A stretch of 64,000 bases of DNA from Aquarana catesbeiana (taxonomy: Eukaryota; Chordata; Amphibia; Anura; Ranidae). The stretch lies in assembly GCF_042186555.1 (NCBI RefSeq), contig NC_133326.1, positions 437,656,846 through 437,720,845 on the forward strand. The letters run 5' to 3'. The notes below the pieces were generated by a model. The model was not told the origin of the DNA. It ran no database searches and worked only from the letters and a program-made list of their open reading frames with translations. Position numbers and translations under genes: made by a program. Below, piece after piece: positions 52,724 to 63,932 of this stretch; positions within the stretch are counted from its first letter, which is position 1, and every line of letters starts with the position of its first letter.

Positions 52724-53948
52724 TAGAGGTTGACCGATATATCGGCCGATATTTGGCATTTTTTACTTAATCGGCATCGGCCGATTGTGCTGATAAAAAA
52801 AGCCGATTCAGCGGGACTTGCAAATGACTTCTGTAATAGAAGTCAATTGCAAGTTTTCTGAAGTTTTCTTCTCTCCTCCTCTGGGCAGCCTGCCAAGTCT
52901 GATAAGAAGATACATTGTATCTCTTTCAGGTTCTTTTATCAATAGACTGAACTCCATGGAGAAGTTTTCAGTTTAACCATTTAAAGACTAAATCTTTTCT
53001 GACACTTGTTGCTTACAAGTAAAAATCCTGTATTTTGTGCTATAAAATCACTTAGAACCCCCAAACATTATATATATTTTTTTTTAGCAGAGACCCTAGG
53101 GAATAAAATAGCGGTTGTTGCAATATTTTATGTCACACGGTATTTGCGCAGCGGTCTTTCAAACGCAATTTTTAAAAAAAAAAAATACACTAATGAAATT
53201 AATAAAAAAAAAAAGCAGTAAAGTTAGCCCATTTTTTTTCATCCAAAAGTTTTGATTACCTGTTTTTGTGTATTTAATATTTAAGATATAGTTATTTTTT
53301 TTTAATCTAAATTCTACATACAAGTGAACTGATTGGAGGTTTGTTTTGTTTAATAAATGTTTAAATATAAAAAATTTTCTGTATCACTTATTACTTAAGG
53401 CTGCTTTCACACTGGTGCGGGCATGCGTTGACGGTAAAACGCTGTTAATTTTAGCGGCGCTTTACCGTCATTTTAGTGGCGCTATTCTGCTGCTAGCGGG
53501 GCACTTATAACCCAGCTAGCGGCCGAAGAAGGGGTTAAATGCGCCCCTGAAGCGCTGCTGCCGAAACGCTTTGCAGGCGCTTCGGCAGCGGTGCGCATTC
53601 ATTTCAATGGGCAGGAGTGGTGGAGGAGTGGTATACACTGCTCCAAAGATGCTGCTTGCAGGACTTTTTTTTAACGTCCTGCCAGCGCATCGCCTCAGTG
53701 TGAAAGCACTCGGGCTTTCACGCTGAGACTGCAGGGGAGCCGTTTTACAGGCGCTATTTTTAGCCCAAAAGCGCCTGAAAAACGCCCCAGTGTGAAAGAT
53801 GTTAGATTTTATGAGATGAAGGGAAAAAAAAAAAAAAATCGGCCTAATATATCGGCCCAAAAAAATCGGCATCATATATCGGCCACCGCGATTTCTAAAT
53901 ATCGGCTTTGGCATCGGCCAGAGAAAAACCCATATCGGTCGACCTCTA
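52724..53948. mobile_element. hAT-type non-autonomous element with 'tagaggtcgaccgatat' ends
   Basis: Inverted termini 'tagaggttgaccgatatatc' and 'atatcggtcgacctcta' are bounded by the exact 8-bp duplication 'tacctgtc' (52716-52723 and 53949-53956). The 8-bp length fits hAT transposition. The left PLE copy keeps the unoccupied site at 44959. It is 1225 bp with no transposase and contains a nested MITE. Confidence 0.85.
53398..53801. mobile_element. MITE with 'ctttcacactgg' ends, nested in the hAT
   Basis: The ends 'ggctgctttcacactggtgc' and 'gccccagtgtgaaagatg' are inverted repeats flanked by TTA (53395-53397, 53802-53804). Its termini resemble those of the element at 33302-34732. Confidence 0.78.
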
Positions 53949-54395
53949 TACCTGTCAGTGTGATCATCTTTAGCCTGACCCTGCAGTCTTTGATGTCCCA
54001 TCTTGATATAAGGTCTCTGATCCATTGGTCGTGGTCCGAAGCAGTATTAACAAAGCCTTCTCTGATCCTCTGTAACGGGGGATCATGAGTTTCTGGTAAG
54101 CGGCCAGTCTGATTTCACGGTGGTGGAATAAGCACGCTTCTTTTTTTTTTCTCACAGCAAGAACCTATGTTTTTTGGAACTTTTTTAAGATACTTTTATA
54201 TCACTTGGGTGATTTATTTTTATACATGGACTTTTAATTATCACTTTTGTACGTTTAATTTTTGGATTGATTACTAATTTGATATGTGTTATGTATACCC
54301 TAAAGTGGAACTTTTCACTTAGTTCTAAATATTTGGTTTAGTGATGACGTATATGATCACCAATCTTTTCTAGCGCGATTCACCCCCCTTTTTTT

Positions 54396-55600
54396 CATAT
54401 GAATAAGGGAGCCGTTGGAAACTGAACATCGCGGACATAAAGGCGATGCATACTTTCCCCACACAAATAGTTTTTGTGGAGTATAGTCGGTTCTATGTAG
54501 GATGAAAAGCCAATTGCTGAGATGGTGAGATAGATACCTCAGAAAGAGTCTCCATAGCTCTGGTCCATTCATCTTCATTAAGATCTATCAGATCTTTTTG
54601 CCAACGAATAAGGCTCTTAGCTTGTCCGTCTGCCTTCACTGTATTTAATAACATGTAATAGAGATCCCCTATTAGTCCTCGTTTAGTAAGCCTAGCTGAA
54701 GTTGCTTTCAGTAGGATCTCTGATAGATTATATTGAAATTGAAATGTTAAAGCTTGGCTTTGTAGAGCATGGCGAATCTGAAGGTACTGGTAGAAGCTAC
54801 CCTTTGATAGTTGGAAGCGATCTTTTAATGTACTAAAAGGCAGTAAAGTATCCCCTTCAAATAACTGATGAAGAAACTTTATCCCAGCCCTTTTCCATTC
54901 TAAAAATTCTGGTATTTTATTCAACTCGGGTAAACAAGCATTCTCCCATATTAGCACATGTCTTGTATATCCCTTATGCTGCGTGATAATGCGTATTGTT
55001 TCCCACAGTTTATGGATTAGATAAAAAGTTGGGAATTTTCTCTTCTCATAAAATCTGTGGGCGACTATCCACTGTACTAATGCTAAAGGTTTAAACTGAG
55101 TTATTATTTTATTCTGTACGGGATCTTGGTCATCTATCTCCTCCCAGCCACACCAATGTTAAAGTTGTGCTGCAATAAAGTACAGTTTTGAGTTAGAGAG
55201 CGCTATTCCCCCTCTATCTTTTGCCTGTTGGAGGATTTCTAGTTTAATTCTTGGTTTACCATGTTTCCATATAAGATCTCTAAAAGTAGCATCTATTGTC
55301 CTAAATAATTTTGATGTCAACCAAACTGGAGAGTTATGCGGTAACAATAACAATTGGGGGAGCCACACCATCTTCACCAGATTTGCTCTCCCTATCATAG
55401 TCAATGGAAATTTGCTCCAGGTTTTACTTTGTTGCCTAAATTTACCTAGAAGAGGCAGGACATTTTTATCTATATAATCCTTAACATTTGGGGTAATTGT
55501 CATCCCCAAATACTTGAAAGACAAAACATACTTCATTTGGTGATTCTGGTGTGGAGACCCCAATTGTATCGAATCCATCGGATCAATAGGTAAGATTTTA
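54396..55600 (-). pseudogene. L1-C ORF2, reverse transcriptase thumb to Cys motif
   Basis: Antisense L1 sequence upstream of the PLE target. In order it gives 'MKYVLSFKYLGMTITPNVKD' (split by eye as 'FKYLGMTITP'), 'LPLLGKFRQQSKTWSKFPLT', 'IGRANLVKMVWLPQLLLL', 'IWKHGKPRIKLEILQQAKDRG', then 'HVLIWENACLPEL', 'FLEWKRAGIKFLHQLF' and 'CPRCSVSNGSLIHM'. This is the post-palm L1 region. Frames break near 55160 and between 54957 and 55000. The 5' side ends at about 55600 against a TTAA element, consistent with 5' truncation. Confidence 0.83.
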
Positions 55601-55601
55601 C

Positions 55602-56525
55602 CCCCTTCCTGTGATTTGGCACTGCGTCGCTTTAACTGACAATTGCGTGGTCGTGCACCTAAACAAAATTGACGTCCTTTTTTTTCCCACACATAGAGCT
55701 TTCTTTTGGTGGTATTTGATCACCTCTGCGGTTTTTATTTTTTGCGCTATAAACAAAGAAAGAGTGACAATTTTGGAAAAACGCAATATTTTTTACTTCT
55801 TGCTATAATAAATATCCCCCAAAAATATATATATATATATTTTTTTTCCCCCAGTTTAGGCCGATATGTATTCTACATATTTTTGGTAAAAAAAAAATTC
55901 ACATTAAGCGTATATTGATTGGTTTTGCGCAAAAGTTATAGCGTCTACAAAATAGGGATAGTTTTATGGCATTTTTGTAATTAATTTTTTTTTACTAGTA
56001 ATGCCGGCGATCTGCAATTTTTATCGGGACTGCGACATTATGGTGGACACATCGGACACTTTTGACACATTTTTGGTACCATTGGCATTTATACAGCGAT
56101 CAGTGCTATAAAAATGCACTGATTACTGTAAACATGGCACTGGCAGGGAAGGGGTTAACACTAAGGGCGATCAAAGGGTTAATTGTGTGTTCCTCTCTGT
56201 GTTCTAACTGAAGGGGGGAGGGGACTGTCTAGGGGAGATGACAGATCGCTGTTCATACTTTGTATGAACAGACGATCAGTCACTTCTCCCCTCAGAGAAC
56301 CGGGAACTGTGTGTTTACACACACAGATCCCGGTTCTCTCTGTCTCAGCAATGATCGCGGGAGCCCGGCGGTGATCGCGACCACCGGGCACTCGCATCGG
56401 CTCCAGGGTCGAGCAGCGGGCTCCCCTAGTGGCCACAGGGTGAAGCAACGTTACATAATGTTGTTTCGCCCAGCTGTGCCATTCTGCCACAGTAAAACTG
56501 CGGCGGCTGGTCGGCAATTGGTTAA
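55602..56525. mobile_element. TTAA-flanked non-autonomous element (piggyBac-like family), copy 3, left end lost
   Basis: 'ggcactgcgtcgctttaactg' at 55617 and 'gagctttcttttggtggtatt' at 55697 match 17816 and 17905 in the long element. The right end 'ggcaattggttaa' has TTAA at 56522-56525. The left terminus is missing at the L1-C junction. Confidence 0.75.
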
Positions 56526-56984
56526 ACTTTATGCCTTTAAATCAACAGCAACAGACCCCTCTGTGATGAAGATGTAATGTGCAATAGGTTGTGCCAGAAA
56601 ATATTGTTAATACTTTGGAAGTAATTACAGGCAACGTGAAATTGTAGTAGGGATTAGTCACAAAGGATGTGACTCAGGATTATAAAGCAGTTAAGCTAAT
56701 TTATTGCAATTAATAAGTATTGTAAAATTGTAATACAAATTGAGCAGAAGGTGAGGTTTTGCTTTATGCAGTATCACACAAAAGTGAGTCCACCCCTCAC
56801 ATTTTTGAAAATATTTTATTTTATCTTTTCATGTGACAACACTGAAGAAATGACACTTTGCTACAATGTAAAGTAGTAAGTGTACAGCTTGTATAACATT
56901 GTAAATTTGCTGCCCCCTCAAAATAACTCAATAGCCATTAATGTCTAAACCGCTTTTAACGAAAGTGAGTACTCACCTGAGTGA

Positions 56985-57961
56985 AAATGTCCAAATTGGC
57001 AGACAACCTCTGATTATGATGCTGAGCACGTGCACTCAACTTCTTTTGTTGACTATGGCGAGGCCTGTTCTGAGGTGAACCTGTGCTGTTAAACCACTGT
57101 ATGGTCTTGGCCACCGTGCTGCAGCTCAGTTTCAGGGTCTTGGCAATCTTCTTATAGCCCAGAGCTGGACAAATTTGCTTGGAATCTAGGAGCCAGCTAA
57201 AAAAGTTAGGAGCCAGGTTTTTTTTTTAACGACTGACAAAGCTTTATTTTCAATATAAAAATGAACCAATCTTAAATTTACACAGAAAGACTACTAGAAC
57301 CAAACATATATAGGCATTTAACTTGTGTAGGTAATGAATATATTTTGATGTGACACCAAGTGTTTATTTCCTGCCTTGCAGGGACACAAGACCACCATAT
57401 CCCCGCTAAGGGATCGATCAGGTCCGCCTGAAAAATTGACAGGGGAAACCTGATCAGACAGCCCGTGTGAAAAGGGCCAAGCAGGGAGATGACAAATAAT
57501 ACATTCATTTTAATTAAGAAAAAAATAAACAGTTTTGAATTAAAAAAAATAAATAAATAAAAGCTATTACGAAAAAAAAGGCTATATGAAGCTATTTAAA
57601 CCAGCCACCCCACACTCACCATTAGACAAAAGGCGCCAGATGACGCCCGCAATCACTTCCTTCTCTTCTCCACTTTGGGAAAGAGATGGGCGGGCAGTGA
57701 AAACAGGTAGGGGAAGCTCCATTTGCATTGCTGGTTGTCTTGTTGTACCAACGGCCACCACAAGAGGGCGCTAGATTCCAGAAGGAAGCATAGAACTGCA
57801 GAAGGCCGCAAAGGAGCGACCTCAATTACCGGCCGGCGTGGCCTGACGCGATCGCGCGCCGGGGGGGTGGGGGGTGTGCGCAATCGAGCCCTGTTATAGC
57901 CTATGCCATCTTTATGTAGAGTAACAATTCTTTTTTTCAGATCCTCAGAGTTCCTTGCCAT
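56985..57961 (-). pseudogene. Tc1-C transposase, helix-turn-helix part, split
   Basis: The start codon is at 57961 and gives 'MARNSEDLKKRIVTLHKDGI', the standard Tc1 N-terminus. It is interrupted at 57901 by the hAT. After the hAT, from 57159 downward, it continues 'KKIAKTLKLSCSTVAKTIQW' and 'NRPRHSQQKKLSARAQ', the paired-like HTH region. The sequence then runs into the left inverted repeat, so the catalytic domain is absent. Confidence 0.85.
57160..57893. mobile_element. hAT non-autonomous element in Tc1-C
   Basis: Ends 'cagagctggacaaattt' and, inverted, 'cagggctcgattgcgc' are flanked by the exact 8-bp duplication 'ttatagcc' (57152-57159 and 57894-57901). 734 bp, no transposase. It is GC-rich on the right with a G-run at 57861-57876. 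Confidence 0.87.
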
Positions 57962-58616
57962 AAGGTGACATGTTGAACTTTCAGAGACCAGTGTGAGAGA
58001 GTGAGAGCGATAACACCAAATTTAATACACCTGCTCCCCATTCACACCTGAGACCTTGTAATACTAACGAGTCACATGACATCGGGGAGGGAAAATGGGT
58101 AATTGGGCCCAATTTGGACATTTTCACTTAGGGGTGTACTCACTTTTGTTGCCAGCTGTTTAGACATTAATGGCTGTGTCTTGCGTTATTTTTAGGTGAC
58201 TGCAAATTTACACTGTTATACAAGCTGTACACTCACTACTTTACATTGTAGCAAAGTGTCATTTCTTCAGTGTTGTCACATGAAAAGGTAAATAAAATAT
58301 TTACAAAAATGTGAGAGGTGTACTCACTTTTGTGAGATACTGTACTTGAGGTTATTAAAGATTTTAAAATATGAATTTCAGAAACTGAACCAGTTTGTGT
58401 ATGTTATATTTTTCCCTAATGAACATGTTTCTTTTGTGAACCAGCCTCAGAGCTGTGCATTTTCTAGGTTTCATACCTTTAGAGGGAAACTTTCACCTCA
58501 TTCCATATCCAGTGAAGCACTCACAGGTATGCTGTGATTGCTATAAAAGAGTAATTGGCTGAAATTGTTTACATTTGTTGAAGAAAAAAATAAATGACTT
58601 TGGTCATCCTCCAAAG

Positions 58617-58925
58617 CAGGGGTCTCCAAACTGCGGCCCAAGGGCCAACTGTGCTAGCCTTTATCCAGCCCTTGGGGGACTATTCCTCCCACTGACACCA
58701 TCAATGGGGCACTATTTCTTCCACCGATACCAATCATGGGATACTATTCCTCCTACTAATAGGGGCACTACTCCTCCTGCTATTGACCACCAACCCTGAG
58801 GCCATATTTATTCTCATTGATGCCGGGCATGGGACATTTTCTGCTCCTGCTGGCCACAATCCGGCCCCCTTAAAGTCTGTAGGACAATAAACTGGCCCTT
58901 TGTTTGAAAAGTTTGGAGACCCCTG
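58617..58925. mobile_element. hAT (Charlie-type) MITE, 309 bp
   Basis: Inverted ends 'caggggtctccaaactgcgg' and 'tttggagacccctg'. Flanked by 'ctccaaag' (58609-58616) and 'ctctaaag' (58926-58933), an 8-bp duplication with one mismatch. Internal short 'ctattcctcc' repeats. Non-coding. Confidence 0.87.
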
Positions 58926-59054
58926 CTCTAAAGGGACAGATTAGCCAATCTGAATTCTGATCCTCCCTTTCAGCATGGATCACAGGAACAAGTCTCTTTT
59001 ATATATGGAACCCTTGAGAAATGTTCTCAGCTCTTCTAATACTTTTTAATTATA

Positions 59055-60507
59055 TAAATGAAGCCATTTATTATCAATCAACTGTGTTTACTCTTTTTAA
59101 ATCATAATGATAACAGAAACTACCCAAATGACCCATATCAAAAGTTTACCCCAGTTCTTAATACTGTGTATTGCCCCTTTTAACATCAATGACAGCTTGA
59201 AGTCTTTTGTGGTATTTGTGGATGAGGCTCTTTATCTTCTCAGATGGTAAAGCTGCCCATTCATCTTGGCAGAAAGCCTCCAGTTCCTGTAAATTCTTGA
59301 GCTGTATTGCATGAACTGCACGTTTGAGATCTCCCCAGAGTGGCTCAATGATATTGAGGTAAGGACACTGAGATGGCCACTCCAGAACCTTCACTTAGTT
59401 CTGCTGTAGCCAGTGACAAGTCCACTTGGTTTGGATGTGTTTTGGATTATTGTCATGTTGGAATGTCCAAGTACGTCCCATGTGCAGCTTCCTGGCTGAT
59501 GAATGCAAATGTTCCTCTAGTATTTTTTGATAACCTACTGCATTAATCTTGCCCATTCATCTTGTCATCAATTTTGACCAAATTTCCTTTGCCTTTGTAG
59601 TTCACACATCCCCAAAACATCAGCGATCCACCTCTGTGTTTCACAGTAGGAATGGTGCACCTTTCATCATAGGCCTTGTTGACTCCCCTCCAAGTGAAGC
59701 ATTTATGGTTGTGGCCAAAAAGCTCAATTTTGGTCTCATAACTCCAAATGACTTTGTGCCAGAAGGTTTGAGGCTTTGTCTCTGTGCTGTTTGGCGTATT
59801 GTAAACGGGATACTTTGTGAAATTGCCATCTTATTGTGCATCTTGAAACAGCCACACCACATGTTTTCAGAGAGTACTGTATTTCACCTGAAGTTATTTG
59901 TGGGTTTTTCTTTGCATCCTGAACAATTTTCCTGGCAGTTGTGGCTGAAATTTTAGTTGGTCTACCTGACCATGGTTTGGTTTCAACAGAACCCTTCATT
60001 TTCCACTTCCTGATTAGTGTTTGAACACTGGCATTTTCAATTTCTTGGATATCTTTTTATATCCCTTTCCTGTTTTATACAATTCAACTACCTTTTCCCG
60101 TAGATTGTTTTGCTTTCCCCATGACTCAGAATCCAGAAACGTCAGCGCAGCACTGGATGAAAGATGCAAGGGTCTGTCAGGAGTCTAGAAACTCATTGAC
60201 CTTTTATACACACACACTATAATTACAAGCAAACAGATCACGGGTGAGGATAGTTACCTTTAATAACCATTTAAACCCCTTTGTGTCAACTTGTGTGCAT
60301 GTTATCAGGCTAAAATCACCAGGGTATGTAAACTTTTGATCAGGGTCATTTGGGTAGTTTCTGTTGCCATTATGATTTAAAAAGAGTAAACACAGTTGAT
60401 TGATAATGAATGGCTTCGGCCATTTTTTGTGTTATTCATATTCTCTGAAAAATGGCCAAGAAATCATAAATTCTGCCAGGGTATGTAAACTTATGAGCAC
60501 AACTGTA
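59055..60507 (-). mobile_element. Tc1-like element Tc1-B, left end truncated
   Basis: 'caatcaactgtgtttactct' near 59077 and its complement near 60385, plus 'gaaactacccaaatgaccc' near 59113 and its complement near 60345, are the inner terminal repeats. The right end is complete ('tatacagttgtgctcataag' in reverse complement) and ends in TA at about 60506. The outer 100 or so bases of the left repeat are missing. Confidence 0.87.
59158..60121 (-). pseudogene. Tc1-like transposase (Tc1-B), decayed
   Basis: The antisense coding region starts near 60121 ('MGKAKQ'), and the HTH part follows at 59999-59740: 'SGRPTKISATTARKIVQDAK' and 'NPQITSGEIQYSLK', then 'VAVSRCTIRWQFHKV'. The C-terminus at 59394-59158 gives 'VLEWPSQCPYLNIIEPLWGD', in which the usual 'SPD' is 'CPY' but the final Glu is retained. 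Stops and frame changes occur between 60000 and 60120 and between 59640 and 59400. It is not functional. Confidence 0.88.
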
Positions 60508-60820
60508 TAATGCTTCACTCACCTTAGTGGTGCATTGTGTCAATCATCCACACCACAACTCCTATACCTGTGTCTTCTGAAAGACAGATTATTTCCTTTG
60601 CTTGTTTCCAGGTTTTTTGTTTACATGCCTGACCCGTAGCCTGTGCTGTGTTTTTTTTATTTTTTTTCCTCATCCTTTTGCCTATGATATGACTTTGCTT
60701 GAATGGTCTTTGCTTGGACCCCTGCTGTGCTCCAGTTTTGCTTGAACGACACCTGTCCTGAGCCATACTTAGTTACACTGTTCCAACAAGAGAAAAAAAC
60801 ACCACTCCCCAGGTTTGCTC
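60508..60820. other. Unassigned spacer
   Basis: About 310 bases with no recognised gene or repeat end. Confidence 0.4.
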
Positions 60821-61174
60821 TTAAAAGAGAAGTAAATGACTTTTTTTTTTTTTTTTTTGCAGTTTTATACTTACCTAGGTGTATGCTGAATCTGTCCCCC
60901 TGCGCCTCTGCACTGAGAACTGAGCGATCGAACACCGCTGATCGCTCAGTTTTCAGAGCTAGTTGAAGAGAGCTGTAGACTGTCAGTCGCAGCTGTCTGC
61001 TCTGCTCTGCTCCCTCCTTGGGTAGTTAGTCCAGGCACCGGATCCAGACTTTATTGTCATGGTGACACAGTGCCTGGACTGACATCAGTGACGTCAGCAG
61101 AGAGCGGACTTCAGCCTCTTCTGCTCCATAGGAGAAGTACAGCCAAATGAGCTTTGGCTGGACTTCTCCTTTAA
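60821..61174. mobile_element. TTAA-flanked MITE ('aagagaagt' family), 354 bp
   Basis: Ends 'ttaaaagagaagtaaatg' and 'ctggacttctcctttaa' are inverted repeats with TTAA at both limits. 'gaactgagcgatcg' / 'cgatcgctcagtttt' form an internal hairpin near 60925. T-run at 60841-60858. Confidence 0.78.
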
Positions 61175-61734
61175 CAAATCTTTTGTTTCTTCCCTTCCAT
61201 GACTTGTCACTGCTAGAGGTTTAGTGTGGCAAACTTGAGGGTGATGATTTGGGAGCATACCTTGCCAATTCTCGACCGACTTTACAAAATGTTTTATTAA
61301 TGTATAGCAAAGAATAGTACAAAGATACTACATGCATTCAAAGAAAAACATGAAAATGTTCAGGTAGCCTTTAGACAATAGAGTGGAACGAGGCACACAA
61401 TGGATTGACAAAATTCCAGATATAGCGCAAAATATATAAACATTGGTCACATACATAAAACAGGCAAGAAACTATTAATGAGGGGGAGTACTGGAATAGA
61501 AAAAGTAATCATCAAAGATAGACGTGCCCTACTCCTGCCAATCCAAAACCGGAAAAATAGAAAAGGCCATGTGAGGCCATCCACAAAGAATCAATATGTG
61601 TAGTAAACAGTCCAGAGAAGAAAGCAAAGAAAAGGGAGAAAGGAAAAGAGAAGAAGAAAAAAGAGGAAGAAGAGAACAGAAAAAGGGAAAGGCAAGGGTA
61701 ACCCAGGGGTCAAGAGTGCAGAAATATCAGATAT

Positions 61735-62998
61735 CCAGCAATTGATGGTCAAAACGTGAAGGATGAGAATGTGGGTTCCAAGATTGCCAAACTCTGAGGA
61801 ATTCATCATGAGAGTCGGTCAATATGACCATCATTTTTTTTGTTTCACCGTCTCAAAACTAAAGACCAGAGACTTCAATTCCCTGGCATTAGTCAGCTTG
61901 GTCACTATAAATAAGTAGCAAGCTGCCGTGCAGCACGAAAGGGAGTGTATCTATGGGCTTAAAAAGAAGAGCCTCAAAAGGGTTTTTCTTAAGGTTGGAA
62001 TGTAAGGTCAGGTTCTCCAGGGAACAGAGGGCAGTGAAGCAGCTGTAATAGCAGCAAGTGGGAGGAAATCAAGTCAGCAGAAAATTTAACCAGGTCTCAA
62101 AGTTGAAGGGTATGGTGCAAGGTAGGGCCCAAAGTAGAGGGATGGGACGCTTGGGGGGGAGCCAGGGCAAAGAGGATAATGGGAGTTGATTATATAAATA
62201 ACAGCCCAATGTGCAAGGTGATGATTAACATAGATAACAAGATACGAAAGTGGGGCTATATTGGCCGCCAGATGATAAGCTTGGAGGTTGGGGACTGAAA
62301 AGCCACCATTTATTTTATGTGTGAATGATACACGGTTGATGCGAGGGCGAGAAGATCCCCAGATAAATTGCAAGATTTTATGTTGGTGAATTTGAAGCAT
62401 ATGAGGGGGAACAGGAACTGGAAAAACTCTAAAAACACATACTTTTTGGAAGGTAGGTCATACGGATTGCATTAATCCAAACCAGGATATCGGGAGATGA
62501 CTCCAGGAGGTTAAAAGCGTAGAAAGCTGCTTGAATAACACCGGGTAATTGGCCTGGTAAAGCACATTGTAAGAGCTCATCACTTTAATGCCAAGATATG
62601 GTAAAGTTGTGGTCCACTAAAAGTCTGTTGCAACATGTCCAACAGATCACTGACATGGTCACTGATTTTGTGGGGTTAACTCGCAACCCAGAGAACAAGG
62701 CAAAGGAGTCCAGTAGCTGCATCAAGCTCAGAAGAGTAAGACAAGGAGAGGTAAGGGTCAAAAAGATGTCGTCCGCGAATAATGATCTTTTGTGGACGGA
62801 ACCCGACAAGTCCAGACCTTTAGTATCAGCATGACTCCGAAATGCCTCCGCCAGAGGTTCCATAAGTAAAACAAACAAAAGCAGGGACAGAGGGCAACCC
62901 TGCCATGTCCCCAGCTGGATAGGAAAAGGTGGAAACTCAAACCCATAATATTTCACTTTAGCTTGTGGTGAGCTATATAGGGCCATCATCCACTGTTA
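61735..62998 (-). pseudogene. L1-D ORF2, RT motif B to C-terminus
   Basis: The frame 62989-62585 gives 'WMMALYSSPQAKVKYYG' just upstream, then 'GTWQGCPLSLLLFVLLMEPL' (motif B), 'RSLFADDIFLTLT' (motif C, FADD intact) and 'FSGLRVNPTKS'. Further down, 'KILQFIWGSSRPRINRVSF' and 'NGGFSVPNLQAYHLAANI' (62400-62240) are the L1 thumb region. The tail ends near 61735. A stop in the TSD codon at 62998 and frame breaks near 62580 and 62100 disrupt it. Confidence 0.85.
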
Positions 62999-63432
62999 TG
63001 CCCCGTACACACGGTCGGATTTTCCGATGGAAAATGTCCGATCCGAGCGTGTTGTAGGAAATTCCGACCGTGTGTGGGCTCCATCGGACATTTTCCATTG
63101 GATTTTCTGACACACAAAGTTGGAGAGCAGGAGATAAAATTTTCCGACAACAAAATCCGTTGTCGGAAATTCCGATCGTGTGTACACAAATCCGACGGAC
63201 AAAGTGCCACGCATGCTCAGAATAAATAAAGAGATGAAAGCTATTGGCCACTGCCCCGTTTATAGTCATGACGTACGTGTTTTACGTCACCGCGTTTAGA
63301 ACGATCGGATTTTCCGACAACTTTGTGTGACCGTGTGTATGCAAGACAAGTTTGAGCCAACATCCGTCGGAAAAAATACTAGGATTTTGTTGTCGGAATG
63401 TTCGAACAAAGTCCGACCGTGTTTACGGGGCA
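62999..63432. mobile_element. MITE, 'gtacacacggtcgga' family, 434 bp
   Basis: Ends 'tgccccgtacacacggtcgg' and 'ccgaccgtgtttacggggca' are inverted repeats. Flanked by TTA at 62996-62998 and 63433-63435. It is full of 'ttccgac' / 'gtcggaa' palindromic words. Inserted in L1-D RT. Confidence 0.9.
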
Positions 63433-63508
63433 TTAGAAAAATGGGCCAGAGTTGTAATGACGAATGACAGCTGTGAGATATGGCCATAATAAAGAATCAA
63501 AGGCCTTA
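63433..63508 (-). pseudogene. L1-D ORF2, segment between the two MITEs
   Basis: The 75-base island reads 'KAFDSLLWPYLTAVIRHYN' on the minus strand, the sequence directly following RT motif A. Its right edge is the TAA duplication of the second MITE and its left edge that of the first. Confidence 0.85.
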
Positions 63509-63932
63509 TGCAGCGTACACACGGTCGGACTTTTCGACCGGACTGGTCCGACGGACTGAGTCCGGCAGACAATCCGATCGTGTGTGGGGTTCATCGGACC
63601 TTCAGCGGACTTTTCCAGTCGAAAATCTGACGGACTTTAAATTTGGAACATGCTTCAAATCTTTACGTCGTAACTCCGCCGGACCCAGAAATCAGCTCAT
63701 CTGTATGCTAGTCCGACGGACAAAAACTGATGCTAGGGAAGCTATTGGCTACTGGCTATCAACTTCCTTATTTTAGTCCGGTGTACGTCATCACGTACGA
63801 ATCCGTTGGACTTTGGTGTGATCATGTGTAGGCAAGTCTGTTCGTTAAAAAGTCAGTTGGAAGTCCGTCAAAAGTCTGTTGAAAGTCCGTCGGACCAGTC
63901 TGGTCGAAAAGTCCGCCCATGTGTACGCGGCT
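63509..63932. mobile_element. MITE, 'gtacacacggtcgga' family (second subfamily), 424 bp
   Basis: Ends 'tgcagcgtacacacggtcgg' and, inverted, 'agccgcgtacacatgggcgg'. Flanked by TTA at 63506-63508 and 63933-63935. The interior 'gtccgacgga' words differ from the first MITE, so it is a related but distinct subfamily. Confidence 0.88.

Larger units (their letters stand above)
43604..54395. mobile_element. Penelope-like element complex PLE-1: two head-to-head copies
   Basis: One insertion unit bounded by the 14-bp duplication. The left half (43604 to about 47690) is an antisense PLE and the right half (about 47810-54395) a sense PLE of the same family. Their 5' ends face each other, and their 3' tails lie outward as long inverted repeats ('gaatcgcgctagaaaa' at 43720 and its complement at 54370). 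Inverted and tandem partial copies are a known property of PLE insertions. The right copy carries a hAT insertion and an unrelated 1.25-kb replacement; the left copy carries an RT deletion and about 800 extra bases. Confidence 0.83.
56769..58342 (-). mobile_element. Tc1-like element Tc1-C, internally deleted and split by a hAT
   Basis: Inverted repeats of about 215 bases (56769-56995 and 58110-58342) start 'cagtatcacacaaaagtgag' and, inverted, 'cagtatctcacaaaagtgag'. TA follows on the right at 58343. Only the N-terminal DNA-binding part of the transposase remains, so the DDE domain was lost before or after a 734-bp hAT inserted. Confidence 0.86.

Noticed and set aside
53516..54025. 169-codon antisense frame
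   Set aside because: It crosses the boundary between a MITE, a hAT end and PLE tail sequence, so it cannot be one gene.
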